Origin: JBBATK01 sp044224515
Lineage (GTDB): Bacteria > Bacteroidota > Ignavibacteria > Kapaibacteriales > NICIL-2
Length of the DNA stretch: 64,000 nt
Direction: 5' to 3'
NCBI GenBank assembly: GCA_044224515.1
Contig: JBGAKH010000002.1
Coordinates: forward strand, 62,001-126,000
Shown piece after piece: positions 55,415-63,568 of this stretch (its first letter is position 1; every line of letters begins with the position of its first letter). The translations under genes were made by a program, and so were the position numbers. The notes below the pieces were generated by a model. The model searched no databases, was not told the origin of the DNA, and worked only from the letters and a program-made list of their open reading frames with translations.

Positions 55415-55442
55415 AAAAAAAGCTGCATTCTGCAGCTTTTTT
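55415..55442 (-). terminator. Terminator of the che operon
   Basis: AAAAAAAGCTGCA and TGCAGCTTTTTT form a perfect stem around TTC, with U-runs possible on both strands. It lies 44 bases past the cheB stop. Confidence 0.9.
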
Positions 55443-55485
55443 ACTAGATCCATAGGTTCAACACGATTAGCCTGTCAAATGAGAC

Positions 55486-56583
55486 TTAGGCATTGGCGCA
55501 CAGTTTTGAGATTGCAACAGGAATGTCGTCCATACTCAATGTAATATCGGAGACCCGAGCTTCAATGACCGATCGTGGCATTCCGTATACCACACAACTG
55601 TCTTCACTTTGAGCCACAATGTATCCGCCAGCCTTCTTTAGCGCTCTCACACCTTCTAAGCCATCACGGCCCATACCTGTCATGATGATTCCAAGCATGG
55701 GACGACGGATTTGTTCGACTGCGGAGTTCATCATTACATCGACGCTCGGCTTATAAATCGTTCCGGAGGAATTATCGGTTACGCGCATGATGGTCCGCGC
55801 CGTGGCGCGCTGGAACTGCAGCTGCTTGCCACCCTGAGCTATGTAGACATGCCCTGCCTCCATGATATCCCCGTCTTGCACTTCGTGCACCGGCAAAGGG
55901 CAGGCAGCATTCAACCTCTCAGCCAATGAAGCCGTGAACTTCGGCGGCATGTGTTGAACTACCACTATAGGGACAGAGATTTTGGCGCTTAACTTCGGCG
56001 CAAGTTTCATGAGAGCTTGAGGTCCACCTGTGCTGATGCCCAGCAGTACGGCACCAAAACCACCTGCAGGCATTGAGCGTAGGGCGGACAAGGGTTGAGC
56101 TGCACCACTAACACCGGAAGTTGTGCTGCCGGTTGCCAGTGGACTGCGCTGTAATCCCACATCTCCCAGGCGTCGTGGACGACGACTTGAGGCGATGGCA
56201 ATGATTTTCTCGTGCAGCAGATCCTTGATTTTCAGGATGTCGAGCGACACATAGGAAAGCTGTTTTGGAATAAAGTCAACAGCACCACGCTCGAGAGCAT
56301 CAAGCGTCGCTGTAGCGCCTTCAGTAGTCAACGAGCTGACCATCATGACCGGAGTAGGGCACTCTTTCATGACAACACTAAGCGCGCTGAGACCATCCAT
56401 GACCGGCATTTCGATATCCATGGTCACAACATCCGGACGGAACTTCTTGATGAGTTCCACTCCTTCTTTTCCGTCGCGCCCTGTAGCCACGACCTTCAAC
56501 TGAGGGTGTGCCTCAATCATGGTCGCAAGCGACTTTCTCATAAATGCCGAATCGTCTACTACTATGACGTTAATTGTGCTCAT
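55486..56583 (-). CDS. cheB: Chemotaxis protein-glutamate methylesterase
   Basis: A 365-residue protein that removes methyl groups from chemoreceptors. ATG 56583 overlaps the cheA stop as ATGA, implying translational coupling. The receiver domain has INVIVVDDSAFMRKS and the phospho-acceptor Asp56 (RPDVVTMDIEMPVMDG). The catalytic domain has the Ser in VLLGISTGGPQALMK, the His in VVQHMPPKFTASLAERLNA, and the Asp in IIMTGMGRDGLEGV, followed by GGYIVAQSEDSCVVYGMPRS. All three catalytic residues are in place. It is the last gene of the operon before the terminator at 55415. Confidence 0.96.
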   Translation of the reverse strand: MSTINVIVVDDSAFMRKSLATMIEAHPQLKVVATGRDGKEGVELIKKFRPDVVTMDIEMPVMDGLSALSVVMKECPTPVMMVSSLTTEGATATLDALERGAVDFIPKQLSYVSLDILKIKDLLHEKIIAIASSRRPRRLGDVGLQRSPLATGSTTSGVSGAAQPLSALRSMPAGGFGAVLLGISTGGPQALMKLAPKLSAKISVPIVVVQHMPPKFTASLAERLNAACPLPVHEVQDGDIMEAGHVYIAQGGKQLQFQRATARTIMRVTDNSSGTIYKPSVDVMMNSAVEQIRRPMLGIIMTGMGRDGLEGVRALKKAGGYIVAQSEDSCVVYGMPRSVIEARVSDITLSMDDIPVAISKLCANA

Positions 56584-58769
56584 GCCGTTTCGTGTGAGTA
56601 TTCGGTGCACAGCTTCATGATTTCAGGAACGTCGATGATCATAATCACGCGTCCATCACCAAGAATGGTTGAGCCTGATACACCACGAATACCTTCAAAT
56701 GCCGCGCCGAGTGACTTGATGACTATTTCCCGTTGTCCCAACAAATTCTCAACCATCAGACCGACACGCTGCTCACCGAGCTGCATGACAACGGTATAGA
56801 GAGAATCATCGTCCGTTTCGTCGAAAACTTGTCTGCCAAGTACTCTATCCAAGCGAATCAGAGGTAGCACATGTCCGCGTAAGAGTGTTGCTTCACGTGA
56901 GCGGATGGTTTGTATGTCGCTTCTATTCAAGCGAATAACTTCGATTACAGATTCCAGTGGAACTGAATAAATCTCTCCTTTGACCTCAACAAGCAGTGCC
57001 TGAATAATTGCAAGGGTCAAGGGCAATTTGATGGTGAATACGCTTCCTTCACCGATGCGGGAGTCGATGGAAATCGAGCCTTTCAGTTTCATGATGTTGG
57101 TTTTCACGACATCCATTCCAACGCCCCGACCCGATACGTTCGTCAGTTGCTTGGCTGTACTGAAGCCCGGCATGAAGATTAACTTGTATGCTTCATGATC
57201 GCTCAGATGCTCCGCTTCTTGCTCGGTGATGACACCTTTCGCGACAGCAACATTCTTGAGTACTTCAGGGTTCATCCCCTTGCCGTCATCCGCGATAGAA
57301 ATTGCGATGTGATTTCCCGCATGAACTGCTTTTACGGTAATAGTACCGCGACGTGGTTTGCCGGCCTTCTCACGATCCTCCGGACTTTCAACGCCGTGAT
57401 CCGCTGCATTGCGAAGCAGGTGGATGAAGGGATCGTTCAGTTCTTCAATGAGCGTCTTGTCCAATTCTGTATCCTCACCGGACATCACTAAGTCGATGTC
57501 TTTACCGGTTTCTTTGCACAGGTCACGTACCAATCTCGGCAGCTTGTTGTAGATCTTAGCCATTGATACCATTCGAGTTTTCATGACGGCAGCTTGAAGC
57601 TCTGTCGTAATGAAATCGATGTGCGTGCTTGTTTCCAGAAGTTCTTTGACGGTCGAATTGGTGTCCATTTGCTCGTTAAGCGAATGAATCAGCTGCGAGA
57701 ACCGATTGCGACCTAATACGAGCTCACCAACCAGATTCATCAAACTGTCCAATCGCTGCACATCAACACGGATGGTTGACTCTGTTGCGAGGGGTTTTGG
57801 ACTTGTGTCCTTGTTTGCCAAAGCGGGTGCTGCAGTCTGCGTCGCAACGCCGGTAGCAGACACTGCCGCGCTTGCGGTTTGAGCGGTAGAAGAATCTCCT
57901 TGCTCGGATGACGCTTGCGCGGGAAACTGCGTCGACTCGATCGCACTTTTGTCCGGAGCAAGTATAGGCATGTGTTGCACACTTTGTGTATCGGTCGGAC
58001 CAGGCGTGGTCTGGCCAAGCGGACGTTCTTCTTCATCATCAGAATCAGCACTCAAGCTAGCGCGTTGCGGGAGTGTCTCGATGCTTGGAATAGTAATAAG
58101 CGGAGGTGGCTCTTCGCCTGCAGCAATGGCCTTGGCATTCACAACTTCTTGCAAGGAACGCAGTGCTTCTGCCATGGCGCGTGCACGTTCATCGTCTGCA
58201 TTTGCCACGGCACTGCCCGATGTCGAGCTGCTTAGCTGATCACTTTGTTGCGAGCCTTTCTCAACGGTTTGTTGTGCTATCGGCTCAACGGGAGCCGCAG
58301 CTGTCACGCTTTGTGTACTTGAGCTTCCGGCTGAAGAGTTGAGGTCCGATTGAGGATCACTCAAACGCTTCAGATACTCGAATGCATGTTCGAGCTCATA
58401 CGTGCGAATTGTATGACCCTCAATATCATCGAGCATATCGCGCAGCATATCGTAGACCATGAGACTGTAGTCTATGTGCGCGGCTGTAATCAGGATTGTG
58501 CCACGACGAGCTGCATTGAGCACATCTTCGAAGTGGTGCGAGAGTTCCGTGAACTGTTGGAATCCCAGGAACGACGAGGTGCCTTTGAGAGTGTGGACAG
58601 CTCGAAAGATGGTATTGAGGAGTTCCTGTTCTGTCGGACGTTTCTCGAGATCCATGAGGTCCGTACCGAGTTTCTCCATGAGCTCTTTGGACTCAACGAG
58701 AAAGCTCTCCAGGATTTCGGCCATGTCGGGATCGAAGGCCATCATTGATTGTTCATTTTGCGCATCCAT
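56580..58769 (-). CDS. cheA: Chemotaxis histidine kinase
   Basis: A 729-residue kinase; ATG 58769 has AAGGA nine bases upstream, better than the GTG at 58775. P1 carries the phospho-accepting histidine in IFRAVHTLKGTSSFLGFQQ (about residue 59). Residues about 150-335 are a Ser/Thr/Ala/Gln-rich linker; I see no folded P2 (CheY-binding) domain there. P3 starts near IRVDVQRLDSLMNLVGELVL. The ATPase domain has IHLLRNAADHGVESPEDREK and ISIADDGKGMNPEVL. The P5 CheW-like domain follows (ALLVEVKGEIYSVPLESVIE, GHVLPLIRLDRVLG). It phosphorylates the CheY and CheB receivers encoded beside it. Confidence 0.96.
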   Translation of the reverse strand: MDAQNEQSMMAFDPDMAEILESFLVESKELMEKLGTDLMDLEKRPTEQELLNTIFRAVHTLKGTSSFLGFQQFTELSHHFEDVLNAARRGTILITAAHIDYSLMVYDMLRDMLDDIEGHTIRTYELEHAFEYLKRLSDPQSDLNSSAGSSSTQSVTAAAPVEPIAQQTVEKGSQQSDQLSSSTSGSAVANADDERARAMAEALRSLQEVVNAKAIAAGEEPPPLITIPSIETLPQRASLSADSDDEEERPLGQTTPGPTDTQSVQHMPILAPDKSAIESTQFPAQASSEQGDSSTAQTASAAVSATGVATQTAAPALANKDTSPKPLATESTIRVDVQRLDSLMNLVGELVLGRNRFSQLIHSLNEQMDTNSTVKELLETSTHIDFITTELQAAVMKTRMVSMAKIYNKLPRLVRDLCKETGKDIDLVMSGEDTELDKTLIEELNDPFIHLLRNAADHGVESPEDREKAGKPRRGTITVKAVHAGNHIAISIADDGKGMNPEVLKNVAVAKGVITEQEAEHLSDHEAYKLIFMPGFSTAKQLTNVSGRGVGMDVVKTNIMKLKGSISIDSRIGEGSVFTIKLPLTLAIIQALLVEVKGEIYSVPLESVIEVIRLNRSDIQTIRSREATLLRGHVLPLIRLDRVLGRQVFDETDDDSLYTVVMQLGEQRVGLMVENLLGQREIVIKSLGAAFEGIRGVSGSTILGDGRVIMIIDVPEIMKLCTEYSHETA

Positions 58770-58774
58770 TCGCA

Positions 58775-59497
58775 CTATCCTTCCATCGTTTTATGTATCT
58801 GGTTGAAGAGGTCGTCAACTGCACTCTGGCGATTTTCCGTTCGCTCAAACTTTGCATCCGGATTAAAGGCTTCGCTTGTTTTCGGCTGTGTTTGCACGGC
58901 TTCGGGTGCGTGCGGAGCAAACATGGTTGTCAGATTGCTCTGGACGTTTTCAACCATCTGGCCAGCTCCTGCCAACTGTTGGGCTGTGATGTCTTGCACT
59001 TGCAATGTCATGGCAATCGACATAGCTGCACGTCTCACTTCGTCGATTGCGCTAATGACGACCTGCAACGACTGAACAAAACCCAATTCGTGCTCACATA
59101 CGGCTGTCGTGAGTTGATCAACATATCCTCGCACGGCTGCAGTAGTGTTATACACTTCGTCTGTCTGCGAACTGCGGACCAAAGCATTTAAATCGGAAAC
59201 GGCAATCTTAGCAGACTCTAATTGACGTTGAATAGCGTCGGACAGGGCAGCAATGGTCTCAGTTTCATTCATGATCGACATCGCAGCTTCTTCGTTTGCG
59301 CTCGAGATGCTGCTTAGCTTCTCTTGCACTTGAGGTAGGGCGTGTTGACCAAGGTCCACCACATTGCGTGCGCGCCCCATCAGATTCGTCGCGCGTCCGA
59401 GCATTGTAATCAGCTTGCTGAGCTCCTCGGTGTGAGCTGTTGCATGATTATTACCTTCGGTTGACGGGAAATCCTTGTCCGGTGTATGTGCATCCAT
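58775..59497 (-). CDS. cheZ: CheZ-like CheY phosphatase
   Basis: A 240-residue, mostly alpha-helical protein; GAGAGGA lies eight bases before ATG 59497. Helices of about 60 residues each (LSKLITMLGRATNLMGRARN, VRGYVDQLTTAVCEHELGFV) are followed by AMSIAMTLQVQDITAQQLAG. The D-I-T-A-Q there corresponds to the Asp143-x-x-x-Gln147 catalytic motif of CheZ. The C-terminal 15 residues (QSAVDDLFNQIHKTME) match the CheY-binding amphipathic helix position of CheZ. The overall similarity is low but length, helix layout, active-site motif and operon position between cheY and cheA all agree. Confidence 0.78.
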   Translation of the reverse strand: MDAHTPDKDFPSTEGNNHATAHTEELSKLITMLGRATNLMGRARNVVDLGQHALPQVQEKLSSISSANEEAAMSIMNETETIAALSDAIQRQLESAKIAVSDLNALVRSSQTDEVYNTTAAVRGYVDQLTTAVCEHELGFVQSLQVVISAIDEVRRAAMSIAMTLQVQDITAQQLAGAGQMVENVQSNLTTMFAPHAPEAVQTQPKTSEAFNPDAKFERTENRQSAVDDLFNQIHKTMEG

Positions 59498-59548
59498 AAT
59501 TCAATCCTCTCTGATTTCGGAAACGCGTGCGTCCAGTACGCGGTACTA

Positions 59549-59938
59549 TTAGTTTAAGCCTTGAAGGATCGTCTCGATTTTCTCGCGCAAACCATTCGGC
59601 GTAAATGGCTTCACGATGTAGTTGTTCACTTTGGCTTTCACCGCTTCCACGACGTCTTCTTTGTTGTCGCGCGTGGTTACCATGAGCACAGGTAAGTTCT
59701 GTGTCACTGTATTGGCTCGCATCCATTTCACCAGATCAAGTCCTGTCATGTTCGGCATATTCCAATCGGTAATCACGAAATCCGGATTGTGGGTCAGAAT
59801 CTTTTCTGCCCCATCACGTCCATCAACTGCTTCAACAACATTGGCAACGCCAAAGCCGTTGAGCGCATTAAGGACGATGCGCCGCATTGTCGGCGAATCA
59901 TCCACGATGAGGTATCGTAATTGTGTAAACTCTGCCAT
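59549..59938 (-). CDS. cheY: Chemotaxis response regulator
   Basis: A 129-residue single receiver domain; GGGAG nine bases before ATG 59938. It has YLIVDDSPTMRRIVLNALNG, the phospho-acceptor Asp58 in FVITDWNMPNMTGLDLVKWM, the conserved Thr (VLMVTTRDNKEDVVEA) and the Lys (VNNYIVKPFTPNGLREKI). The DWNMPNM-GL-L stretch is nearly that of enterobacterial CheY, so this is the likely flagellar-motor-binding regulator. It directly precedes the CheZ-like phosphatase. Confidence 0.95.
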   Translation of the reverse strand: MAEFTQLRYLIVDDSPTMRRIVLNALNGFGVANVVEAVDGRDGAEKILTHNPDFVITDWNMPNMTGLDLVKWMRANTVTQNLPVLMVTTRDNKEDVVEAVKAKVNNYIVKPFTPNGLREKIETILQGLN

Positions 59939-59957
59939 GTGTGTGGTCTCCCGTTTA

Positions 59958-60323
59958 TCAGCTTAAGTACTTGGATACTTGATACAAAATCTTGTTCTTG
60001 TCAAAAGGCTTCTGGATATAGGCTTTGATGCCTTGTTTGGTCAGTTCATTGCGATTCTCTTCGTCGGCGAGGGACGAAAGCACAATGACCGGCAGTTCGC
60101 GGTAGTCGTCGGTTTCACGCAGCGTACGAATGAGTTCAACTCCGTCAACGTTCGGCATGTTTAAATCGGTTAGCAACAAGTCACACTGTTGTGCGGGAAG
60201 TTTTTCCAACGCTTCCATTCCGTCGCTTGCAAACACGACGTTAAACCCTGACAGCTCAAGAGTTTTTCCGACGAGTTTTCGTACGGTCGCTGAATCGTCA
60301 ACGACAAGTATGGTCTTTTTCAT
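59958..60323 (-). CDS. Second CheY-like response regulator
   Basis: A 121-residue receiver starting at ATG 60323, overlapping the cheR stop as ATGA. It has ILVVDDSATVRKLVGKTLEL, Asp53 in LLLTDLNMPNVDGVELIRTL, and the switch residues PVIVLSSLADEENRNE and AYIQKPFDKNKILYQV. Ser replaces Thr at the switch position. It may act as a phosphate sink or control adaptation; direct motor binding is less likely than for the neighbouring CheY, judging only from motif similarity. Confidence 0.92.
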   Translation of the reverse strand: MKKTILVVDDSATVRKLVGKTLELSGFNVVFASDGMEALEKLPAQQCDLLLTDLNMPNVDGVELIRTLRETDDYRELPVIVLSSLADEENRNELTKQGIKAYIQKPFDKNKILYQVSKYLS

Positions 60324-61219
60324 ACGTTTTCCTTCGAGTACACAACGGTGTGGGGGTAACTTTGGAGCTTGAACGCACTAGAGATTCCGTGAAGAGATTC
60401 CGAGTGCCCGATAAACATGAATCCGCCCGGATTCAACGCGTCGTAGAGATCCGACACGATTTGAATTTTGGACTCTTTATTGAAGTAAATCAACACATTG
60501 CAACAGTAGATCACATCGAACTGTCGCATCAGGCGCATACGACTGTGATCATAGAGATTGCAATGCTCAAACTTGACGTACGGGCGCAACTGATCTGAGA
60601 TAATGTAGCGCTGTCCATCCGTGCGCAAGTACTTCTTCATATAGTACTCCGGCATACTGCGTACCGAGAACTGCCTGTATACGCCTTGGCGAGCAGTATC
60701 TAAAACCTCGGCATTGATATCCGTTCCAACGATTTCAATATCGAGATTGGGATACTTTGGCTTGATCTTCTCCAGGTATATCATAGCCAATGTATACGCT
60801 TCTTCACCGGAAGAGCTGGCAGAGCTCCAGATACGGATCTTTTTTCTGGGTTGAGCGGCCTTGGCGGCAAGGATTTTTGGGACTAACTGCTGCTCAAGGA
60901 CTTCGAACTGTGAATCGTTACGGAAGAAATACGTCTCATTGATCGTAACATGATTGAACAACTCCTGCATTTCTGTGGAGCCGTTCGATGAAACGCGTAT
61001 GTGACGCAGATACTCTTCAAAGCTGTTCATGTTGAGAACGCGGAGACGTTTGCCCAAACGTCCTTCGAGCAAGTACTTCTTCATGTCTTGAAAGTAGATG
61101 CCTGTCTTTGTGTAGATAAAATCACGAAGCTGGGCAAAGGTTGCGTCCGACATGGTGACACCTTGAGGAGCAGCCGTTCCAAGGTTCAGTGCTTTTGGGA
61201 GTGTGAAGGTTGTGTTCAT
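60320..61219 (-). CDS. cheR: Chemotaxis protein methyltransferase
   Basis: A 299-residue enzyme that methylates chemoreceptors with S-adenosylmethionine. ATG 61219 overlaps the stop of the HEAT-repeat gene as ATGA, fixing the start. The N-terminal domain (FAQLRDFIYTKTGIYFQDMK, KYLLEGRLGKRLRVLNMNSF) precedes the SAM domain: IRIWSSASSSGEEAYTLAMI, IEIVGTDINAEVLDTARQGV, DVIYCCNVLIYFNKESKIQI and PGGFMFIGHSESLHGI. These are the family landmarks. It overlaps the next gene downstream as well. Confidence 0.96.
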   Translation of the reverse strand: MNTTFTLPKALNLGTAAPQGVTMSDATFAQLRDFIYTKTGIYFQDMKKYLLEGRLGKRLRVLNMNSFEEYLRHIRVSSNGSTEMQELFNHVTINETYFFRNDSQFEVLEQQLVPKILAAKAAQPRKKIRIWSSASSSGEEAYTLAMIYLEKIKPKYPNLDIEIVGTDINAEVLDTARQGVYRQFSVRSMPEYYMKKYLRTDGQRYIISDQLRPYVKFEHCNLYDHSRMRLMRQFDVIYCCNVLIYFNKESKIQIVSDLYDALNPGGFMFIGHSESLHGISSAFKLQSYPHTVVYSKENV

Positions 61220-62454
61220 GAGTTCGTTACACCTCCCTCAGCGGCATCTTCAAGTTCCATTGCGCGCTCGTAGTCGAGCATCATGAGAATGTCATCAAGC
61301 AATGCGCGCTGTTCGTTGTACACAGTTCCGCGTAGCGAAGCAAAGATTCCAAAGACTTGTTCAACTGTTTCCGCTCCGGCTTGTTGAACAACGCTCATGT
61401 GCTCACGAAAAACCGTTAACAGAACACTCCATTGCGCCGCTTCCAAACCTTCATTGTTCTGAACCACCATCATGATGATTTCTTCCAGTGCACTGGAACG
61501 ACCACCAATCGCTTGAACCAAAATCTGATCGAGTGCAGGACTGTGTCCTGCAACACTCAATATTGATTGCAGTGCATCCGCTTCGGGGAAAGCTGCCAGC
61601 GTGCGTGCTGCTGCCGCAGCATGCTGATCGTTGTTGGAATGCAACATGGCTGTGAGCGATACCACATATCCTCGCAACTCTTCAGTCGTTCCGTAGATGT
61701 TTCGGTGAATGCTAATCAAGGCATACATGGCGGCATGCTGAAGTTCAGCATCGGGATCACCCAACGACTCGTGCAGAAAGTCAACAGATTTTTCCGTACC
61801 GCACAAAGCCAATGCTTCGAGTATGGTTGCAACGAGCAGGTCATCGCACTCCTCCATTGATTTTTGCTCACGAGCATGTTGAAGAAGAAACTCTTCACAA
61901 ACATCGCCACCAATTTTGCCAAGTGCCTCGCAAACGGTTACTCGCATGAGTTCTTCATCAGCAAACACTGCAAGGAGCTCAGGTACAGCTCGATGTGCGT
62001 GCATGTTGCCGAGAGATTCAATAACGGAGATACGGACATTATCATCAGGATCGTGAAGCAGCGACACCAGTGCGGCATCTGCTCCATTGTCTGGGATGAG
62101 ACCAAGGATGTCGACAACGAACTTGCGTACATCATGATCTGCACTTTTCAACGCGGGTACCAATGCAGGCACAGCACGCAATTGCATATTGATCAGCAAG
62201 AGCGATGCGGCATTGCGCAGCACGAGGTTCTTTTGATTGAGTGCGTTGACGAGTGCAGAGTACACATCCGGACAACGAAGCTGTTCCAAGGAGTCGAAAG
62301 CTGCAGCTCGCACACCGCGAACCGGATCGCAGAGTCCTTCGATGAGTCGCTGCACAGACTCAGCGGTGTCGATCAGAGCCAGAGCTTCCATCTCAGATCT
62401 CCGGGCATCTGCATCAGGTGCCGTGACTGAGGGTGTTGGTACGTGTAAATCCAT
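61216..62454 (-). CDS. HEAT-repeat protein of the che operon
   Basis: A 412-residue all-helical protein; GGAGAG lies about eight bases before ATG 62454. Residues about 30-260 consist of six or seven HEAT repeats (IEGLCDPVRGVRAAAFDSLE, ALVNALNQKNLVLRNAASLL, LVSLLHDPDDNVRISVIESL, LHESLGDPDAELQHAAMYAL). The last 150 residues are less regular and acidic. HEAT arrays are protein-binding scaffolds. It is translationally coupled to cheR and lies after cheW, so a scaffold or adaptor for receptor arrays or for CheR is inferred. It does not belong to the standard set of chemotaxis proteins. Confidence 0.85.
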   Translation of the reverse strand: MDLHVPTPSVTAPDADARRSEMEALALIDTAESVQRLIEGLCDPVRGVRAAAFDSLEQLRCPDVYSALVNALNQKNLVLRNAASLLLINMQLRAVPALVPALKSADHDVRKFVVDILGLIPDNGADAALVSLLHDPDDNVRISVIESLGNMHAHRAVPELLAVFADEELMRVTVCEALGKIGGDVCEEFLLQHAREQKSMEECDDLLVATILEALALCGTEKSVDFLHESLGDPDAELQHAAMYALISIHRNIYGTTEELRGYVVSLTAMLHSNNDQHAAAAARTLAAFPEADALQSILSVAGHSPALDQILVQAIGGRSSALEEIIMMVVQNNEGLEAAQWSVLLTVFREHMSVVQQAGAETVEQVFGIFASLRGTVYNEQRALLDDILMMLDYERAMELEDAAEGGVTNS

Positions 62455-62526
62455 AAATGCTCTCCGTCGTACAATGAGTGTTTCTTGTAGTAGTCCTTTA
62501 TCTGCGTGCTGCTTGAGGAGCTCGAA

Positions 62527-63021
62527 TTAGCTCAGACTCTCGGCCATCGTGTCGCTGAAACTCTCGCTCAAGAGCCGCTCGGGATCCAAGAGGATAATCA
62601 AGCGATCTTCAAACTTTGCAACGGAGCGGATGTAGTCGGACTGCGTGGTCCCGAGTGCCGGCGGAGTGTCTTCAATGACGCTGTAAGGTATGCTAAGAAC
62701 TTTTAACACCTGATCTACGACAAAGCCCACGATCTTATCTGCAAGCTCTACGACGATGATGCGCGTGTTGTGATCATGTTCCTTGCGTTGAAAGCCAAAG
62801 CAGCTACGCAGGTCGATCACCGGAATGACCTTACCGCGCAGATTGATCACACCGTCTATATGATCCCGAGAATTTGGAACTCGCGTCACATCCATGGTTC
62901 GATTGATCTCCTGGACTTTGAGGATATCAACGCCATATTCTTCGCCGTTCACTTTGAAGCTTACCACTTGTACGATTTGATCGATTGTAGCGGCAGACTT
63001 GTTCTGAGTAAAAGCTTCCAT
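62527..63021 (-). CDS. cheW: Chemotaxis coupling protein
   Basis: A 164-residue CheW; ATG 63021 starts the domain properly, an upstream GTG at 63057 adding a basic leader of 12 residues. The two SH3-like halves are VQVVSFKVNGEEYGVDILKV, QEINRTMDVTRVPNSRDHID, GVINLRGKVIPVIDLRSCFG and then IIVVELADKIVGFVVDQVLK, DYIRSVAKFEDRLIILLDPE. It links chemoreceptors to CheA and is the first gene of the operon. The 72-base gap to the HEAT gene allows co-transcription. Confidence 0.96.
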   Translation of the reverse strand: MEAFTQNKSAATIDQIVQVVSFKVNGEEYGVDILKVQEINRTMDVTRVPNSRDHIDGVINLRGKVIPVIDLRSCFGFQRKEHDHNTRIIVVELADKIVGFVVDQVLKVLSIPYSVIEDTPPALGTTQSDYIRSVAKFEDRLIILLDPERLLSESFSDTMAESLS

Positions 63022-63568
63022 CGTGGTATAGATATATATTCGTCGCTTGCACACCACCTCTGCTCTTCCTGCGGTCTCGGCAGTATGCAGAACTCGTTCT
63101 CGTCTTCTGCACGCAACCGGGATTTCTCAAGGTGAAGGCTTCACAACTGCTTGGTAATGAGCTTTCTCTACTGCAATCCTCGCGCCGTTTGGTCGGTGTA
63201 AACCATGCACGACAGATCAGCGATGCTTGCAGATGCCTTGCGAATCTGAAGTGTTTCGTCATCGTGCTTTCAACCCTTATCATGCTGCGCGAAGCGCAGC
63301 ATAGAGAAAAAACACTCTGAATTCGAGTGAATCGGGTCTCAAATCGTGACATCCAAACACACTTCAGCCACTTTTGGGGAATGATCGGCAACCGGGCGAC
63401 TAAAGTTGAGAAAAATGTCCAATACCCTTCCGATTTTGCCTTGAATTCGCAACAATTGCTCTTCCGCTGCCCCAGGAAATGGCTTATGATACCCTCGCGA
63501 CACAGCCCTTCGGGAAGCTCGGTTGAATAGCTCAGTGGTTGCCACTTTTCTCGTAAATTGAAGCAGCT
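63022..63568. other. Divergent intergenic region with perfect hairpin
   Basis: About 545 bases between cheW and the divergent methyltransferase. It contains ATGCTGCGC-GAA-GCGCAGCAT (63282-63302), a perfect 9-bp stem with no U-run on either side. I find no supported ORF, and no sigma-28-like site on the cheW side, in contrast to the receptor genes. Confidence 0.5.

Noticed and set aside
63282..63302. Perfect 9-bp hairpin upstream of cheW considered as a terminator
   Set aside because: No U-run follows on either strand and no gene ends nearby. It may be an operator but I have no evidence.
63528..63540. TAGCTCAGTGGTT, resembling a tRNA D-arm (A box)
   Set aside because: No acceptor stem, anticodon arm or GGTTCGAATCC T-loop follows, so it is not a tRNA.
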